Assembly (NCBI GenBank): GCA_963800235.1
Contig: CAWDAD010000003.1
Location: forward strand, 124,001-188,000
DNA from: CAVVNP01 sp963800235
GTDB lineage: Bacteria > Actinomycetota > Acidimicrobiia > Acidimicrobiales > Iamiaceae
Reading direction: 5' to 3'
Length of the DNA: 64,000 bases
In this document: positions 34,757-43,248 of the stretch, one piece after another
How the letters are laid out: every line of letters starts with the position of its first letter
Position numbering within the stretch: the first letter of the stretch is position 1
Position numbers and translations under genes: made by a program
Notes under the pieces: generated by a model
What the model was told of the DNA's origin: nothing
What the model saw: only the letters and a program-made list of their open reading frames with translations
The model's database searches: none

Positions 34757-34787
34757 CGGGGACGGGCTCTCCGGCCCGGGCGGACGG

Positions 34788-35612
34788 TCAGCGAGGTTCG
34801 GCGCGGGCCACGACCCGGCGAAGCCAGCGGGGACCGAACCGGCTCAGGTACCACCCCACCCGGGCCTCGAAGCCGACCGGGACCACCAGCTTCCCCTTCT
34901 CCAGGGCCTGCTCGACGACGGCGTCGGCCACCAGCTCCGGCGAGTGGCCCCGCTCGAAGGTCTTCTTGGTGCGGGCCCGGCGCTTCGGGTCATCCTGCTC
35001 ACCCACGTAGCGGGTCGAGGAGACGATCGGCGTGTTGATCACCCCGGGGCAGATGGCCGAGACGGACAGGCCCCGCTTGCCCCAGTCCGCCGACAGGCAC
35101 TCGGCCAGGGCCAGCACCGCCGCCTTGGTGGTGACGTAGGCGGGCTCGGTCGCCCGCGGCGTGTAGCCGAGGCCCGAGGAGGTGATGGCGACCCGGCCCT
35201 GACCGCGGCGCACCATCGGCCGGCCGAAGGCGTGGACGGTGAACCACACCCCGTCGAGGTTGATGCTGCGGATCCACCGCCAGTCCTCGGTGCTCACGTC
35301 GAGGAACCGGCCGGTCATGCCGACCCCGGCGTTGGCCACCAGCACGTCGAGGGGACCGTGGGCCATGGTGAGCCGGTCGGCCAGCTCGCCGGTGGCCTCG
35401 ACGTCGGACACGTCGAGGCGGTGGGGCTCCGACGCCGGGGCCCCGGCCTCGAGGCACTCCGCCGACGTCTTCTCCGCGCTGGCCTGGTCGATGTCGACGG
35501 CCAGGACCTTGCAGCCCTTGCGCGCCAGGGCCAGCGAGGTGGCCCGCCCGATGCCGCTGCCCGCGCCGGTCACGAGCGCCAGCCGGCCGCCCAGGTCGTA
35601 GTCCGCTGCCAT
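34788..35612 (-). CDS. SDR-family oxidoreductase
   Basis: 274 residues. It has TGAGSGIGRA, VANAGVGM, the Ser in AITSSGLGY and the Tyr-Lys pair in YVTTK, all complete. The AVDID acid after the second strand favours NAD. The C-terminal RFGPRWLRRVV extension suggests a membrane-proximal tail. ATG 35612 has CAACCT six bases upstream. It lies between sufU and the pterin dehydratase without a clear link to either. Confidence 0.85.
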   Translation of the reverse strand: MAADYDLGGRLALVTGAGSGIGRATSLALARKGCKVLAVDIDQASAEKTSAECLEAGAPASEPHRLDVSDVEATGELADRLTMAHGPLDVLVANAGVGMTGRFLDVSTEDWRWIRSINLDGVWFTVHAFGRPMVRRGQGRVAITSSGLGYTPRATEPAYVTTKAAVLALAECLSADWGKRGLSVSAICPGVINTPIVSSTRYVGEQDDPKRRARTKKTFERGHSPELVADAVVEQALEKGKLVVPVGFEARVGWYLSRFGPRWLRRVVARAEPR

Positions 35613-35618
35613 CGGGCC

Positions 35619-35624
35619 AGGTTG
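35619..35624 (-). promoter_or_regulatory. -10-like CAACCT before the SDR
   Basis: CAACCT on the minus strand lies six bases before ATG 35612; a CANNNT variant. Confidence 0.3.
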
Positions 35625-35662
35625 CCAGCCCGACGGCGGGGCTGCCGAACCCGGCGGACCGG

Positions 35663-35950
35663 TCAGGGGGCGAGGCCGTCGATGGTGCGGGCCAGGTCGA
35701 GGTCCTTGGCGCTGATGCCGCCCGCCTGGTGGTCGACCAGGTGGATGTCGACCACGTTCCAGGAGTTCGACCAGTCGGGGTGGTGGTTCGCCTTCTCCGC
35801 GACCAGGGCCACGCGTGCCATGAAGCCGAAGGCCTCGACGAAGTCCGACAGCTCGAACCGGCGGTGCAGCGCACCGTCGTCGACCTCCCAGCCCTCGAGG
35901 TCGGCCACCGCCGCCTGCAGCCGGTCGTCGGGGAGCGCACCTTCTGCCAT
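35663..35950 (-). CDS. phhB: Pterin-4a-carbinolamine dehydratase
   Basis: 95 residues, the normal length. The family signature KANHHPDWSNSWNVVDIHLVDH carries the histidines of the active site. It dehydrates 4a-hydroxytetrahydropterin, produced by aromatic amino acid hydroxylases, and may do other pterin work; no pterin-dependent hydroxylase is in the window. ATG 35950 has GAAAGGCAACGAG upstream. Confidence 0.92.
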   Translation of the reverse strand: MAEGALPDDRLQAAVADLEGWEVDDGALHRRFELSDFVEAFGFMARVALVAEKANHHPDWSNSWNVVDIHLVDHQAGGISAKDLDLARTIDGLAP

Positions 35951-36002
35951 CTCGTTGCCTTTCGTCGTCTGAGCGTCTCGGTTCCAGGGTACGGGTGCGG
36001 CC

Positions 36003-37607
36003 ATGAGCCGATGCGGGGCGGACCCGGCCGCCCTCGACGACCTGGCCGAGCGGTTGCGATCCGGGGCCGACCGGCTGTCCCGGTCCGGCGACGGGGTGGG
36101 GTCGCTGCTGGGGGCGATCGACTGGGTCGGCCGGGACCGACTGGCCTTCGACCGGCGCATGGGCCCGTTGCAGCAGGACCTGCGACGCGCCGCGGTCGAC
36201 CTGGCCCGGTTCGCCGACGAACTGGCGCGCCAGGCCGACGAGCAGCGGACGGCCAGCTCGGTCGATGGCTCGGGCCGGGCCGGCACGGTCACGACGCCGG
36301 ACGGAGGCCGGCCCGGGGACGGAGCCGTGGCGGGAGGCACCGGCGAGACCCGGGCGCCGGGCGCCGCCGTCCCGACGACGGGCGCAGGGGCCCTGCGCTG
36401 GCTCGACGACGCCGGCTCGCCCGCCGAGGTGCGACGGCGCTGGTCCGCGCTGGGGACCGGGCTCCAGGGCCTGGTGCTCGCCCGGGACCCTGCCCGGCTG
36501 GGCAACCGGGACGGCATCCCGCCCGAGGTGCGGATGACCGCCAACCGCCGGCGCATCGCCGAGGACCTCGACCGGGCGACCGGCCCGCGCCGCTCCCTGC
36601 TGGCCGGGTGGTTGACCCCCACCCGCGACCCGGTCACGGGGGAGGTGGCCCAGCCCCAGGTGCTGCTCTACGACCCCGGGCGCGAGCGGATCGCCGTCGT
36701 GCACGGCGACCTGCACGGGTCCGACCACGTCGTGCTCGCCGTGCCCGGCACCGGCACCGCGCTGGGCGCCTATCGAACCGGGACCCACCCGGGGCAGGAG
36801 GAGGCCCGGGCCGAGGCGCTCTACACCGCCACCAACCGGCGCGCCGAGGGGGGCGTGGCGGTGGTGTCCTGGCTCGGGTACGACTCGCCGACCTGGACCG
36901 CCGACGACGGTCCGGAGCTGGGCGGCGCCGCCGAGCACGGGGGCCGCGACCTGCGCACGCTGGTCGACGGCCTCGGCCTGTCGGACGAGCAGCGCCTCGC
37001 CCTGGTCGGGCACAGCTACGGGGCGGTGGTGGTCGGTGAGGGGGTGCTGCACGGGGCCCGACCCGACAACGTGGTCTTCCTCGGGGCTCCCGGCACCGGC
37101 GTCGACGAAGCCGGCGACCTCGGCCTCGACGAGGGTGCCGACGTGTTCGCCATGCGGGCGCCGCTCGACCCGGTCGGCGGCCTCGAGCGGTTCGGGACCA
37201 GCCCGACCGACCCGTCCTACGGCGCCATCCGGTTGCCGGCCTCCGCCGAGGGGATGTTCAACCACGGCAGCTACTGGTCCGGGGACAACCTCGACCAGCT
37301 CGCCGCCGCCCTGACCGACGGGCCCACCGGTGCGGGCGGCCCGACCGCCGGGGAGGTCGCCGCCGACCTCCTCACCCGGTCGGTCCGCACCCCCGACGAG
37401 GCCGTCGACGCCCTGCAGGAGGTGGTCCCCTTCCCCGAACCGCTCGACCACGTCGTCGACGCCCTGCAGCGCCCGACCAAGACGGTGACCAGCACCGCCG
37501 AGGTGCTGCTCACCGAGACCGTCGACGGCGTCGGGGTCCTGGCCGACCGCGGTCGCGACGCGGTGACCGACGCCCTGTCCGACCTCGGCGGTTGGTTCGT
37601 GGACTGA
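36003..37607 (+). CDS. DUF1023 alpha/beta hydrolase with WXG100-like N-terminus
   Basis: 534 residues. The first 80 residues are a helical hairpin with DWVGRDR in the turn, resembling the WXG100 fold of type VII secretion substrates. A flexible Gly/Thr/Ala linker follows. The hydrolase part (about residues 130-430) has LVGHSYGAVVVGEG with the nucleophile Ser, and VFLGAPGTGVDEA. The C-terminal 100 residues are helical. DUF1023 proteins are common in actinobacteria with unknown substrates. No ESX core gene is in the window. Confidence 0.8.
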   Translation: MSRCGADPAALDDLAERLRSGADRLSRSGDGVGSLLGAIDWVGRDRLAFDRRMGPLQQDLRRAAVDLARFADELARQADEQRTASSVDGSGRAGTVTTPDGGRPGDGAVAGGTGETRAPGAAVPTTGAGALRWLDDAGSPAEVRRRWSALGTGLQGLVLARDPARLGNRDGIPPEVRMTANRRRIAEDLDRATGPRRSLLAGWLTPTRDPVTGEVAQPQVLLYDPGRERIAVVHGDLHGSDHVVLAVPGTGTALGAYRTGTHPGQEEARAEALYTATNRRAEGGVAVVSWLGYDSPTWTADDGPELGGAAEHGGRDLRTLVDGLGLSDEQRLALVGHSYGAVVVGEGVLHGARPDNVVFLGAPGTGVDEAGDLGLDEGADVFAMRAPLDPVGGLERFGTSPTDPSYGAIRLPASAEGMFNHGSYWSGDNLDQLAAALTDGPTGAGGPTAGEVAADLLTRSVRTPDEAVDALQEVVPFPEPLDHVVDALQRPTKTVTSTAEVLLTETVDGVGVLADRGRDAVTDALSDLGGWFVD

Positions 37608-37647
37608 GCCGGCCCGCGCCTGCCCTCGGCCGTCACCGACCAGCGGC

Positions 37648-37653
37648 CACACT
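37648..37653 (+). promoter_or_regulatory. -10-like CACACT before the dioxygenase
   Basis: CACACT lies seven bases upstream of GTG 37661; a CANNNT variant. Confidence 0.3.
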
Positions 37654-37660
37654 GGTCGCC

Positions 37661-38527
37661 GTGCCCCGCCGCCCCCGCCCCGCCCCTCCGCCGAGCACCG
37701 AGCCGGCCGACCCGCGACGGCACCCCGACCGTCCCGTCGACCGCCGGCGCGCCCTGGCCGTGCTCGGTGGTGCCGGTCTGGCCGCCGTCGTCGGCTGCAG
37801 CTCCGGCGCCAAGCGTTCGACCGGCGCCTCGTCGACCACCGCCAGCACCGCCCCGCCGTCTACCACCACGACCACCGCCGACCCGGCGGCGGGCATCCCG
37901 CCGGACACCACCATCCCCTACGAGATCGCCGGTCCGACGGCCCTCGACGGCTCGACCGGGCGCGACGTGCTGCAGGAGGCGGGCATCGTGCGCAGCGACA
38001 TCCGCTCGAGCTTCGGCCCCCTCCACGGCACCGCCTCGGGGGTGCCGGCCACCATCGACTTCGTCGTGCTCGACGCCAAGGACGGCGATCGGGTGCTCCC
38101 GGCCGCCGCGGTGTACCTGTGGCACTGCGACCCCAGGGGCCTCTACTCGCTCTACGACCGCGCCATCGCCGACCAGAACTACCTGCGGGGCGTGCAGGTG
38201 TCCGACGCCCAGGGCCGGGTGTCGTTCCGGTCGATCTTCGCCGGCGCCTACGCCACCCGGTGGCCGCACCTCCACGTCGAGGTCTACGACTCGCTGGGCG
38301 CGGCCACGTCCCGCGCCGAACCCCGCAAGACCACCCAGCTGGCCCTGCCCGAGGCGGCGTGCCAGGCGGTGTACGCCACCCCCGGCTACGAGCAGAGCCG
38401 GTCGCTGCTCCCCCAGACCCCGCTGAGCCAGGACCTGGCCTTCAAGGACGGGTACGCGCTGCAGATGGTCCGGGCCACCGGCGACCCCCGGACCGGCTAC
38501 ACCCTCTCGCTGTCCCTCCCCGTCTGA
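37661..38527 (+). CDS. Exported intradiol ring-cleavage dioxygenase-like lipoprotein
   Basis: 288 residues from GTG 37661. DRRRALAVLGGAGLAAVVGC combines a twin-arginine-like start with a lipobox Cys near residue 46. A Ser/Thr linker follows. The core has PAAAVYLWHCDPRGLYSLYD and RWPHLHVEVY, matching the Tyr, Tyr, His-x-His iron ligands of intradiol dioxygenases. Such exported members are known to be widespread but poorly characterised. The start is preceded by CACACT seven bases upstream. Confidence 0.75.
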   Translation: MPRRPRPAPPPSTEPADPRRHPDRPVDRRRALAVLGGAGLAAVVGCSSGAKRSTGASSTTASTAPPSTTTTTADPAAGIPPDTTIPYEIAGPTALDGSTGRDVLQEAGIVRSDIRSSFGPLHGTASGVPATIDFVVLDAKDGDRVLPAAAVYLWHCDPRGLYSLYDRAIADQNYLRGVQVSDAQGRVSFRSIFAGAYATRWPHLHVEVYDSLGAATSRAEPRKTTQLALPEAACQAVYATPGYEQSRSLLPQTPLSQDLAFKDGYALQMVRATGDPRTGYTLSLSLPV

Positions 38528-38557
38528 GCGGGCCCCGGCCCCGGCCACGAGGTCACC

Positions 38558-38740
38558 GGCGCCCCCCAGCAACGCTGCGCAGCCGCCAGGCGGAGCAGCA
38601 CAGCCGATGACACCCGTCATGGCGAAGCCAGCGCCGCCCGGAGGCGGCGCCCCCCAGCAACCGCTGCGCAGCCGCCAGGCGGAGCAGCACAGCCGATGAC
38701 ACCCGTCATGGCGAAGCCAGCGCCGCCCGGAGGCGGCGCC
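38558..38740 (-). repeat. Two tandem 88-bp repeats, same family as the 51.4 kb array
   Basis: Two near-identical copies, spaced 88 bases (starts near 38559 and 38647). On the minus strand they read GGGCGGCGCTGGCTTCGCCA then GCTGCTCCGCCTGGCGGCTG, matching the array at 51.36-51.87 kb. They fill the space between a plus-strand and a minus-strand gene end. Confidence 0.9.
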
Positions 38741-38741
38741 A

Positions 38742-39557
38742 TCAGAACGGCCCGGGACCGAAGGGGTCGTCCATGGGGTCGGGAGGCCGGGCGCCGTCGT
38801 CGTCGGACCGGTCGGGCTCGACCGCGTCGTCGCCGAGGTACCCGGCGTAGCCGGCTTCTTCGAGCTCGCCGGCCAGCTCCGGGCCTCCTTCGACCCGGAT
38901 CTCGCCCTTGGCGAGCACCAGCACCCGGTCGGGCTTCAGCTCCTGCAGCAGGCGGGAGTAGTGGGTGATGGCGAGCACGCCGAGGCCGTGCTCGTTGGTC
39001 TCCTCCTCGACCCGGCGGGCGCAGGCCCGCAGCGCGTCGACGTCGAGCCCGGAGTCGAGCTCGTCGAGCAGGGCGATGCGGGGCCGTAGGACACCCAGCT
39101 GGAGGGTCTCGTTGCGCTTCTTCTCACCGCCGGACAGGTCGACGTTGAGCGGCCGGTCGAGGAACCGGCGGTCGAAGCCGATGCGCTCGGCCTCGGCCAC
39201 CACGTCGTCGGCGATCCGGGCGAAGGACCGCCCGCCCGACTCCATGGCCGCCGACAGGAGGGCCTGCAGCGACACCCCGGGGACCTCGGTCGGGTACTGC
39301 ATGGCCAGGAACAGGCCGGCCTGGGCCCGCTCCCACGGCTCCATGGCGAGCACGTCGGCGCCGTCGAGGGTGACCGTGCCACCGAGCACCTCGTAGCCGG
39401 GGCGACCCACGATCACGTGCGAGAGGGTCGACTTCCCCGAGCCGTTCGGACCCATCACGGCCACGACCTCGCCGCCCGACACGGTCAGGTCGATGCCCCG
39501 CAGGATCTCCTTGCCCTCGACACCGGCCCGCAGGCCCTCCACGACCAGCTCAGGCAT
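38742..39557 (-). CDS. sufC: SufC ABC ATPase of the SufBCD complex
   Basis: 271 residues. Walker A GPNGSGKST, signature DLSGGEKKRNETLQL, Walker B ALLDELDSGLDVDAL and H-loop AITHY are present. The last 30 residues are Asp/Pro-rich and are missing in SufC'. ATG 39557 overlaps the Rieske gene end by eight bases. It should power SufB-SufD, which are encoded upstream on the same strand. Confidence 0.95.
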   Translation of the reverse strand: MPELVVEGLRAGVEGKEILRGIDLTVSGGEVVAVMGPNGSGKSTLSHVIVGRPGYEVLGGTVTLDGADVLAMEPWERAQAGLFLAMQYPTEVPGVSLQALLSAAMESGGRSFARIADDVVAEAERIGFDRRFLDRPLNVDLSGGEKKRNETLQLGVLRPRIALLDELDSGLDVDALRACARRVEEETNEHGLGVLAITHYSRLLQELKPDRVLVLAKGEIRVEGGPELAGELEEAGYAGYLGDDAVEPDRSDDDGARPPDPMDDPFGPGPF

Positions 39558-39870
39558 CGTCGGTCACCACCACGATCCGTCCGTCGATCACCTTGGCCTC
39601 GAAGACGGGCTCGGGACGGGTGGCCGGCAGGGCGTGCGGCGAACCGTCGAGCAGCGAGAAGGCCGACCCGTGCTTCCAGCACTCGATCTCACAGGTGTCG
39701 GCGAGCACCTCGCCCTCGGCCAGCGAGACGTTCTGGTGGGTGCACGTGTCGCCGATGGCGTACACGTCGTCGTCGATCCGCACCACGCACACCTTCAGTC
39801 CGTCGACCAGGACCTGGCGGGCCTCGCCGCTCGGCAGGTCGTCGACGGCCAGCACGTCGTGATCGGTCAC
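39550..39870 (-). CDS. Rieske-type [2Fe-2S] ferredoxin
   Basis: 106 residues. The cluster ligands are Cys43-x-His45 (CTHQNVSLAEG) and Cys64-x2-His67 (CEIECWKHGSAF). GTG 39870 overlaps the sufD stop, and the stop overlaps the sufC start. It resembles the small Rieske proteins present in many actinobacterial suf operons, probably supplying electrons for cluster assembly; that role is inferred from position. Confidence 0.92.
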   Translation of the reverse strand: MTDHDVLAVDDLPSGEARQVLVDGLKVCVVRIDDDVYAIGDTCTHQNVSLAEGEVLADTCEIECWKHGSAFSLLDGSPHALPATRPEPVFEAKVIDGRIVVVTDDA

Positions 39871-41147
39871 GAGCCCACCTCCCGGTCGAGCTTGGTCGCG
39901 ATGCGCCGCTCGACGTACCCGGTGGCCGCAGCGGCGGGGAAGCGGTCGACGACCTCCTTGAAGAAGCCGCTGACCACCAGCCGCTCGGCCAGGTCGGGGC
40001 GCACGCCGCGGCTCTCGAGGTAGAAGCGCTGGTCGGGGTCGATGGGCCCGACCGCCGAGGCGTGGCTGCAGCGGACGTCGTTGTTCTCGATCTCGAGGTT
40101 GGGCACCGACTCGGCCCAGGCGTGGTCGCTCAGCTTGATGTTGCGGTTGGTCTGGAAGGCGTTGGTGCCCCGGGCGTCCTTCCGCACCTTGATGAGACCG
40201 GTGTAGACCGACCGCGACCGACCGCCGACGGCGCCCTTGAAGAGCAGGTCCGAGGTCGTGTCGGGTGCGGCGTGGTCCTGGAAGGTGCGGAAGTCGAGGG
40301 TCTGGTCGCCGTCGCCGAAGTAGACCGCCAGCAGGTTGCCGGTGGCGCCCCGGCCGTCGAGGCGGCAGTCGGTGCGGAGCCGGGCGTACTCGCCGCCGAG
40401 GGCCGCGGTGGCGGCGGTGAAGGTGGCCTCCTGGCCGGTGCGGGAGACCTGCGAGCCGAGCTGCCAGGTGCGGCGGCCCAGGTCCTGCACCGTGACGTGC
40501 CCGACGCGTCCGCGGTCGCCGACGTCGATCTCGGTGACGGGGACGACCAGCAGCGGCGCCTCGCCCGAGGTGAACTGCTCGACCACGGTGACCTCGGCCG
40601 CCTCGCCGACCTGCACGACCAGCCGGGGGAAGGTGGCCAGGCCGTCGCCGCCGAGCCGGTGCCACACGTGGATGGGAGCGGCCACCCGCACCCGGTCGGG
40701 CACCCGGATCAGGATCGGGGCAGTGGCGAAGGCGTCGTTGGCGAGTCCGAAGGCGTCGACCGGCTCGTCGCCCACCGCCGACCCGAGCGCAGCCTGGGCG
40801 TCCGGGGCGTCGACCAGCGACCCGACGTAGACGCCACGCTCGGCCAGGTCGCCGTCGAGAGAGGTCTCGGCCACCGCACCGGCGGTGGTGATGACCGTCG
40901 CCGAGGCCGCCCCCTCGAGGCACGGGTGGCCGGTGCTCTCGCCGCCCGAGCCCTCGCCGACGGCGTCGGAGGTCGGCAGCGCCCACTGGTCGAGATCGAG
41001 CTCGTCGACCCGGCTGTAGCGCCAGACCTCCTCCTCGCTCGAGGGGAGGGACGATCCGGCGAAGCGCTCGGCGGCGGCGGTCCGGCGCTGCTGCAGCCAG
41101 GCGGGACCGGGCAGCGCAGCGGCGGCGTCGGGGGTGAAGGCGCTCAG
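39867..41147 (-). CDS. sufD: Fe-S cluster scaffold protein SufD, apparently with a CTG start
   Basis: 426 residues. It is the SufB paralogue in the SufBC2D scaffold. The late blocks VYTGLIKVRKDARGTNAFQTN, VRCSHASAVGPIDPDQRFYL and LESRGV are characteristic. The N-terminus SAFTPDAAAALPGPAWLQQRR matches where actinobacterial SufD begins, but no ATG, GTG or TTG is in frame near it. CTG 41147 with GAGGA eight bases upstream is the best start; a lost base is the alternative. TAGGCT at 41218-41223 may be its promoter. Confidence 0.9.
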   Translation of the reverse strand: MSAFTPDAAAALPGPAWLQQRRTAAAERFAGSSLPSSEEEVWRYSRVDELDLDQWALPTSDAVGEGSGGESTGHPCLEGAASATVITTAGAVAETSLDGDLAERGVYVGSLVDAPDAQAALGSAVGDEPVDAFGLANDAFATAPILIRVPDRVRVAAPIHVWHRLGGDGLATFPRLVVQVGEAAEVTVVEQFTSGEAPLLVVPVTEIDVGDRGRVGHVTVQDLGRRTWQLGSQVSRTGQEATFTAATAALGGEYARLRTDCRLDGRGATGNLLAVYFGDGDQTLDFRTFQDHAAPDTTSDLLFKGAVGGRSRSVYTGLIKVRKDARGTNAFQTNRNIKLSDHAWAESVPNLEIENNDVRCSHASAVGPIDPDQRFYLESRGVRPDLAERLVVSGFFKEVVDRFPAAAATGYVERRIATKLDREVGS

Positions 41148-41217
41148 GGGGACGGTTCCTCGGTGGGTGGGCGACCGGGCGCGCTCGACGGGTCGAACGG
41201 TCCGGAGGGAACGGTCC

Positions 41218-41223
41218 AGCCTA
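41218..41223 (-). promoter_or_regulatory. -10-like TAGGCT before sufD
   Basis: TAGGCT on the minus strand, about 70 bases before the CTG start. A leader with GAGGA would follow. Confidence 0.3.
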
Positions 41224-41302
41224 CCGACCGACCCCCTCAGCGACGAACGTCGACGGCCGCGCCGGGTGCCGTCGCCGTCGGGTCCGCCGGCCGGCCGGAC
41301 CG

Positions 41303-41668
41303 CTAGCCCTTGCGCTTGCGGCGGAACAGCCGCTTGATCGGGCCGCCCCGGGCCTGGCGGGCCTGCTCGGCCTCGACCTCGGCGACGATGGTCGGGCCCG
41401 CCGCGTTGACGACGTCCTCGGCCTCGTCGAGCAGGGCGGCGATGTCGTCGCCGTTGGTGTCGAGCCCCGGCGGCTCGTCGGGCGTCTCGGGGCGTGACGA
41501 GGGTGCCGTGCGCCAGTCCACGTCGGCCAGGCGCGGCGTGAAGGCCGGGCAGTCGTCCGGGCAGCGCCACGGCGCCTCGGGCGCGAGGTCGAGGTTGCAC
41601 TTGCGAACCGTCTCGCCGTTGGCGTAGGTCCGGGACTCGAAGTGCTTGCACTCCTCGCGCATCGGCAT
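41303..41668 (-). CDS. Small four-cysteine protein between sufB and sufD
   Basis: 121 residues from ATG 41668. Cys7, Cys24, Cys36 and Cys40 sit in EECKHFESRTY, VRKCNLDL and WRCPDDCPAFTP, a spacing that could bind an Fe-S cluster or zinc. The remainder is Asp/Glu/Pro-rich, then a helical region (DDIAALLDEAEDVVN) and a basic KRLFRRKRKG end. It lies 59 bases after sufB and 155 before sufD on the same strand. I do not recognise the family. Its place in the suf operon suggests a role in cluster assembly or transfer. Confidence 0.7.
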   Translation of the reverse strand: MPMREECKHFESRTYANGETVRKCNLDLAPEAPWRCPDDCPAFTPRLADVDWRTAPSSRPETPDEPPGLDTNGDDIAALLDEAEDVVNAAGPTIVAEVEAEQARQARGGPIKRLFRRKRKG

Positions 41669-41727
41669 GCGCTCATGCTGGCAGCCGCCGACGCCGATTC
41701 CACGGCATCGGCGCCCCGTGCGCCGGG

Positions 41728-43127
41728 TCAGCCGACCGAGCCCTCCATCTGCAGCTCGATCAGACGGCTCCACTCGACCGCGTACTCCATGGGCAGGGTG
41801 CGGGTGACCGGCTCGATGAAGCCGTTCACGACCATGCCCATGGCCTGCTCCTCGGAGAGGCCGCGGCTCATCAGGTAGAAGAGCTGCTCGTCGGCGACCT
41901 TGGAGACGGTGGCCTCGTGGCCGATGACCGCGTCGCGGGCACCGACCTCCATGTAGGGGAAGGTGTCGCTGACGCAGTCGTCGTCGAGGATCAGGGCGTC
42001 GCACTGCACGTGGCTCTTGCAGCCGTAGGCCGTCGTCCTCGACCCGGACCAGGCCGCGGTAGGTGGTGCGCCCGCCGTCCTTGGAGATCGACTTCGAGAC
42101 GATCTTCGACGTGGTCTCGGGGGCGGCGTGGACCATCTTGGCGCCGGCGTCCTGGTGCTGGCCCTCGCCGGCGTAGGCCACCGACAGCACCTCGCCGGAG
42201 GCCTTCGGGCCGACCATGTAGACCGCCGGGTACTTCATGGTGAGGCGGCTGCCGATGTTGCCGTCGATCCACTCCATGTGGCCCTCGGCCTCGACCCGGG
42301 CCCGCTTGGTGACCAGGTTGAACACGTTGTTCGACCAGTTCTGGATGGTCGTGTAGGTGACCCGGGCGCTGGGCTTGACCACGATCTCGACCACCGCGGA
42401 GTGCAGCGAGTCGGTGGTGTACATCGGCGCCGAGCAGCCCTCGATGTAGTGCACCTTGGCAGCCCTCGTCGGCGATGATCAGCGTGCGCTCGAACTGGCC
42501 CATGTTCTCGGCGTTGATCCGGAAGTAGGCCTGCAGCGGCATCTCGACCTCGACGCCGGGCGGCACGTAGATGAACGAGCCGCCGGACCACACCGAGGAG
42601 TTGAGGGCGGCGAACTTGTTGTCGTTCTTCGGGATCACCGTGCCGAAGTACTGCTTGACGATCTCGGGGTACTCGCGGAGCGCGGTGTCCATGTCGGTGA
42701 AGATGACGCCCTGGGCCTCGAGGTCCTCACGGTTGCGGTGGTACACGACCTCGGACTCGTACTGGGCGGTGACGCCGGCGAGGTACTTGCGCTCGGCCTC
42801 GGGGATGCCGAGCTTCTCGTAGGTCTGCTTGACCGAGTCGGGCAGCTCGTCCCACGCGTCGACCTGCTGGTCGGTGGGCTTGATGTAGTAGTAGATGTCG
42901 TCGAAGTAGATCTCCGACATGTCGCCACCCCAGTTGGGCATGGGCCGGCGCTCGAAGTGCTTCAGCGACTTGAGCCGGTAGTCGCGCATCCAGTCGGGCT
43001 CGCCCTTCATCCACGACATCTCGTTGATGATGTCAGTGGTGAGGCCGCGCTTGGGCTTGAAGACGTAGTCCTCCTCGTCGGACCAGCCGAGCTTGTAGCG
43101 ACCGAGGTCGAGATCGGTGACTGCCAT
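41728..43127 (-). CDS. sufB: Fe-S cluster scaffold protein SufB, two frameshifts
   Basis: 465 residues after removing one extra base near 42457 and another near 42030. It is the main scaffold subunit on which the cluster is built. Conserved blocks are IYYYIKPTDQQVDAWDELPD, SSVWSGGSFIYVPPGVEVEM, IEGCSAPMYTTDSLHSAVVE, EWIDGNIGSRLTMKYPAVYM and, near the end, SDTFPYMEVGARDAVIGHE and LMSRGLSEEQAMGMVVNGFI. The length is exact in frame after the two corrections, so errors in the sequence are more likely than a pseudogene. ATG 43127 follows ACGGAGG. Confidence 0.95.
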
Positions 43128-43169
43128 GCGAACAGACCTCCGTGCGATCGGGGACAGATCCGGACGGGA

Positions 43170-43188
43170 TTTCTCCTATGGCGATAGT
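43170..43188 (-). promoter_or_regulatory. Candidate suf operator, copy 2
   Basis: ACTATCGCCATAGGAGAAA on the minus strand, 43 bases upstream of sufB. CTAT and ATAG form a dyad around CGCC. It aligns base for base with 32167-32185 over the conserved positions. Two such matches upstream of the two suf units make chance unlikely. Confidence 0.55.
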
Positions 43189-43248
43189 AGCAATCCCGGG
43201 GCTCCGGCCCACGGGGCGGAGCCTCCCTCGTGGGAACATGTCGGCACC

